Part shown: one piece after another, positions 57,209 to 64,000 of the stretch
Layout: every line of letters begins with the position of its first letter
How positions within the stretch are numbered: the first letter of the stretch is position 1
Assembly (NCBI GenBank): GCA_949318235.1
Contig: OX439132.1
Span: forward strand, 20,848,217 to 20,912,216
Direction: 5' to 3'
From: Ecdyonurus torrentis
Lineage: Eukaryota; Arthropoda; Insecta; Ephemeroptera; Heptageniidae
DNA length: 64,000 nt
The notes under the pieces: generated by a model
The model's input: the letters and a program-made list of their open reading frames with translations, nothing else
What the model was told of the DNA's origin: nothing
Databases searched by the model: none
Position numbers and translations under genes: made by a program

Positions 57209-57932
57209 CCTACCTACCTACCTACCTACCTACCTACCTACCTACCTACCTACCTACCTACCTACCTACCTACCTACCTACCTACCTACCTACCTACCTA
57301 CCTACCTACCTACCTACCTACCTACCTACCTACCTACCTACCTACCTACCTACCTACCTACCTACCTACCTACCTACCTACCTACCTACCTACCTACCTA
57401 CCTACCTACCTACCTACCTACCTACCTACCTACCTACCTACCTACCTACCTACCTACCTACCTACCTACCTACCTACCTACCTACCTACCTACCTACCTA
57501 CCTACCTACCTACCTACCTACCTACCTACCTACCTACCTACCTACCTACCTACCTACCTACCTACCTACCTACCTACCTACCTACCTACCTACCTACCTA
57601 CCTACCTACCTACCTACCTACCTACCTACCTACCTACCTACCTACCTACCTACCTACCTACCTACCTACCTACCTACCTACCTACCTACCTACCTACCTA
57701 CCTACCTACCTACCTACCTACCTACCTACCTACCTACCTACCTACCTACCTACCTACCTACCTACCTACCTACCTACCTACCTACCTACCTACCTACCTA
57801 CCTACCTACCTACCTACCTACCTACCTACCTACCTACCTACCTACCTACCTACCTACCTACCTACCTACCTACCTACCTACCTACCTACCTACCTACCTA
57901 CCTACCTACCTACCTACCTACCTACCTACCTA
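57209..57932. repeat. (CCTA)n microsatellite, 724 bp, about 181 units
   Basis: A perfectly regular tetranucleotide array with no visible interruption. It yields an open frame of repeated Thr-Tyr-Leu-Pro that should not be taken as a gene. On the other strand it reads (TAGG)n, near to but not the same as the arthropod telomere unit TTAGG. Confidence 0.98.
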
Positions 57933-58288
57933 AACGCACTATGGCCACAACATGGTCGACTAAACCAATCATAGAACGTGTTCTAATCCTACTAATCAAT
58001 AATACTACTAATTATATCCTATTAATAAATCAAATAAACAAATTTACATATTTAATAACCCTGATCAGCTCAACCTAGTATTTGGAGAAATGTATCTAGT
58101 ATGTGTAGATATTTATAAATAATAAAATATAACTCAAAAAATTATATTATATAATCTCCAAGGATTTAAAATGTTTTTTTCTTAAGACTAGAAATTCTGA
58201 AGAAATATGAATTTATTAATTTTTTTTAAATACATAATAACTCTTTTGTTTAATTATTCTTATTCTAAATATTGTTTTTCAGATTACC

Positions 58289-62230
<3,942 letters not shown>

Positions 62231-62256
62231 ATGTTAACATGCATAGCAGCAATAAC

Positions 62257-62262
62257 AATAAA
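62257..62262 (+). terminator. Polyadenylation signal of the macrodomain gene
   Basis: AATAAA 27 bp after the stop codon at 62230, followed by T-rich sequence. Another AATAAA overlaps the stop region (62226-62231). Confidence 0.6.
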
Positions 62263-62796
62263 GTTATATATTAATTTGTATATGAAAGTTTTTTTATTTT
62301 ATTCAAGAGGAATCGGGGCGAAACTCAGTTTTATTGTGATAGAGGGTCGCATGCGAGGGAAGGGAAAGACCCCAGGCGCTGCAATCGGGATGCATGCCTT
62401 ATATATATAAACCCTATACGCGTGAAAAAAGTTTTGTAAAAGATATTATATATTAAAAGTATTCAATGAGGAAGACTACAAAAAATGTAGGAGGTTATTT
62501 TATATTCTAGAATAGCGGACATATTAATTGTCCCGAATTGATACACACAAAGTGAATTTTTAATTTTTGGAGTATATGTAATTATTGTTATTAATTTTTT
62601 AATGTCAAGAAATGAGACAGAGTATACGTCACAGGCGCTGCTGCAGCTTATGCATATGTGAGCATAGAAAAAAGTTGAAGCCTGTCGTGACGTCATTTAT
62701 TTGTGACTAAAAAATTAATTAAAATATACTGAAAATTTATATAAAATTCACATATTAGTCGATTCAGAGAGGTAATGCAAAATGTCTTTTAGACGT

Positions 62797-63000
62797 GCGG
62801 ATCCAGGGGGGAGGGCGACCGCCCCCCTCTCCCCAAAACGGCCCGCATGGGTGGAAAAATGAGTCAAAATTGAAAAAAATTAGTCCATACAAAGAAAAAA
62901 GTTGCGCCTCCGGCGCGCAACTTTTATTGTTGCATTAATTCTCGTAGATAAGCGTTTGAATCCTGAACCTGAACAACACAAAATAATTTGTCTATAACAT
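62797..63000. mobile_element. Left part of a hAT-type element of the 16306 family, cut by the gap
   Basis: It shares GCGGATCCAGG, the GGGCGACC/GCCCCCC block, GGGTGGAAAAA, TTGCGCC..GGCGC and AAGCGTTTGAATCCTGA in the same order as 16306-16500. The first bases (GTGCGG) differ from CAGGGGCGG. The right part falls in the N run. Confidence 0.8.
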
Positions 63001-63200
63001 NNNNNNNNNNNNNNNNNNNNNNNNNNNNNNNNNNNNNNNNNNNNNNNNNNNNNNNNNNNNNNNNNNNNNNNNNNNNNNNNNNNNNNNNNNNNNNNNNNNN
63101 NNNNNNNNNNNNNNNNNNNNNNNNNNNNNNNNNNNNNNNNNNNNNNNNNNNNNNNNNNNNNNNNNNNNNNNNNNNNNNNNNNNNNNNNNNNNNNNNNNNN
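63001..63200. other. Assembly gap, 200 N
   Basis: A run of exactly 200 N, a conventional unknown-size scaffold gap. The base after it starts the right copy of the 118-bp direct repeat. Confidence 1.
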
Positions 63201-63475
63201 CTTTGATTGAGGTTTGAAGCTTCTTTTGCTATTAAAAAAATAAAAATGACGTTTTTCCTATGCTGGCCTATGTATTCATAACCAGCAAAATGGCGGCTCT
63301 TAAATATGAGTGCAACCGGTCTATTATAGAAAAAAATATTAAGACTTTTGTTTTTCGTTTTCCTAAACTCGGGTGCTAGCTCATTGGTCGTATCCCTGCT
63401 CCTCGTACTCGATATATATACAGCTAGGATCTATATAAAAACTATATATAATATATGTCTATATTACATACTTAC

Positions 63476-64000
63476 TCTATCAAATTATCTGGTTGATAAA
63501 AATCATTGTCATCTTCATCATACGTGTAGAAACGACAGCGCTCCAAAGCAACCAATGTCTTTTTGTTGTTGATAGTACTCTCCAAAATTGCCGTACGTTG
63601 ACGGTTGACAAATGCAATAACTCTGCCACTTTGACAACACACATCAGGCGTATTATAATCATCAGATTCTTCATCAGAGGAATATTCACTTTCCGATTGA
63701 CAGTCAAATATAGGTTTGCTTCCAATCCATACAAGGGTTGCTTGGTACCAAACATCATAGCCATATTCATAAACTGGTTTTCTGAATCTTTCTGCATTAA
63801 AATGAATGTGAGTGCCAACTGGTGCATATTCATTTATTCCTTTCCAAGAAGTGCTCTTGCATTGTTCACCATAAATGTATAAATCTTCTAGATCGAAGAA
63901 AGCTCTAAAAGTATATCCATCACTTTGTAAGCTTGTCAAACCCACACTATTATCATGGATGCCTTTTACCATTCCACTCCATCCATTTGCGTATACTGCA
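63476..64000 (-). CDS. Internal exon of an unrecognised protein with two OB-like repeats (partial)
   Basis: On the minus strand the frame is open from the window edge (64000) to a GA|GTAAGT donor at 63475, and continues in phase into 38549-38381. Repeat 1 reads WSGMVKGIHDNSVGLTSL, then YTFRAFFDLEDLYIYG, PVGTHIHFNAER and YQATLVWIG. After an acidic Ser/Asp/Glu linker, repeat 2 reads SGRVIAFVNRQRTAILE, KKTLVALERCRFYTYDEDD and, across the intron, DDWVQFEAFY and YRVGLAWVD. The shared pattern (G-V start, hydrophobic FF/RFY strand, W/T-V-F-A strand, A-x-V-W end) suggests two five-stranded, OB/cold-shock-like barrels. I do not recognise the family. No signal peptide or membrane segment is visible in this part. 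Nucleic-acid binding is possible but not shown. Confidence 0.8.

Noticed and set aside
57165..57974. 269-codon open frame of repeated Thr-Tyr-Leu-Pro
   Set aside because: It is the translation of a pure (CCTA)n microsatellite, which is open in several frames. There is no start context or splice signal of note.

Overview
The window is AT-rich, intron-rich animal DNA, most likely from an arthropod, perhaps a crustacean. The reasons are: GT-AG introns; a SUZ12 Polycomb gene whose conserved N-terminus and VEFS box are easy to follow; a coiled-coil gene with a GRIP-like end that resembles arthropod quick-to-court; and a small secreted-protein gene built like arthropod cuticle genes (TATA box, first coding exon of only three codons, then a phase-0 intron). 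The rest is mostly transposable elements, inverted-repeat MITEs and simple repeats. The species cannot be named from this evidence.

Layout. 1-5556: non-coding, with MITEs, a minisatellite and a hAT-type remnant. 5557-15686 (possibly 17584), plus strand: 3' part of the coiled-coil/GRIP-like gene, with two nested hAT-type elements in one intron and a third after the penultimate coding exon. 17585-23475: intergenic, MITE-rich. 23476-31171, plus: a complete 11-exon SUZ12 gene. Its largest intron holds an antisense LINE, split by a hAT-type element with a perfect 8-bp target duplication, which is itself split by a palindromic element with a perfect 9-bp duplication. 31172-35440: 3' flank. 35441-35883, minus: three-exon gene for an 88-residue secreted Gly/His-rich protein. 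38381-38549 and 63476-64000, minus: two phase-compatible exons of an unrecognised gene with two similar beta-rich, OB-like repeats.

Between those two exons lies a foldback element whose right end is cut off by about 22.4 kb of other DNA. That block is bounded by a 118-bp direct repeat, and the right-hand copy starts exactly at the edge of a 200-N gap. The block is therefore either an insertion (perhaps one haplotype) or a scaffolding artefact. It contains, in order: a CpG-rich stretch with tandemly duplicated leader-like exons; about 33 copies of a 158-bp repeat, each carrying a 12-bp dyad; an intact 1497-codon ORF joining a MULE/Foldback-like DDE transposase to a Ulp1-type (C48) protease fold and a C-terminal PHD finger; a tandem 3' duplication; a 2.3-kb foldback; 724 bp of (CCTA)n; and a three-exon gene for a TARG1/OARD1-like macrodomain protein with both catalytic residues, which has a 1.7-kb foldback in its second intron.

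The most interesting part is 40.6-62.3 kb: an apparently intact Ulp1/PHD-fused transposase with an iteron-like array upstream, next to an ADP-ribosyl-hydrolase-like gene and several foldbacks that could be its non-autonomous relatives. That these parts form one element is inference. The outer ends of such an element were not found.
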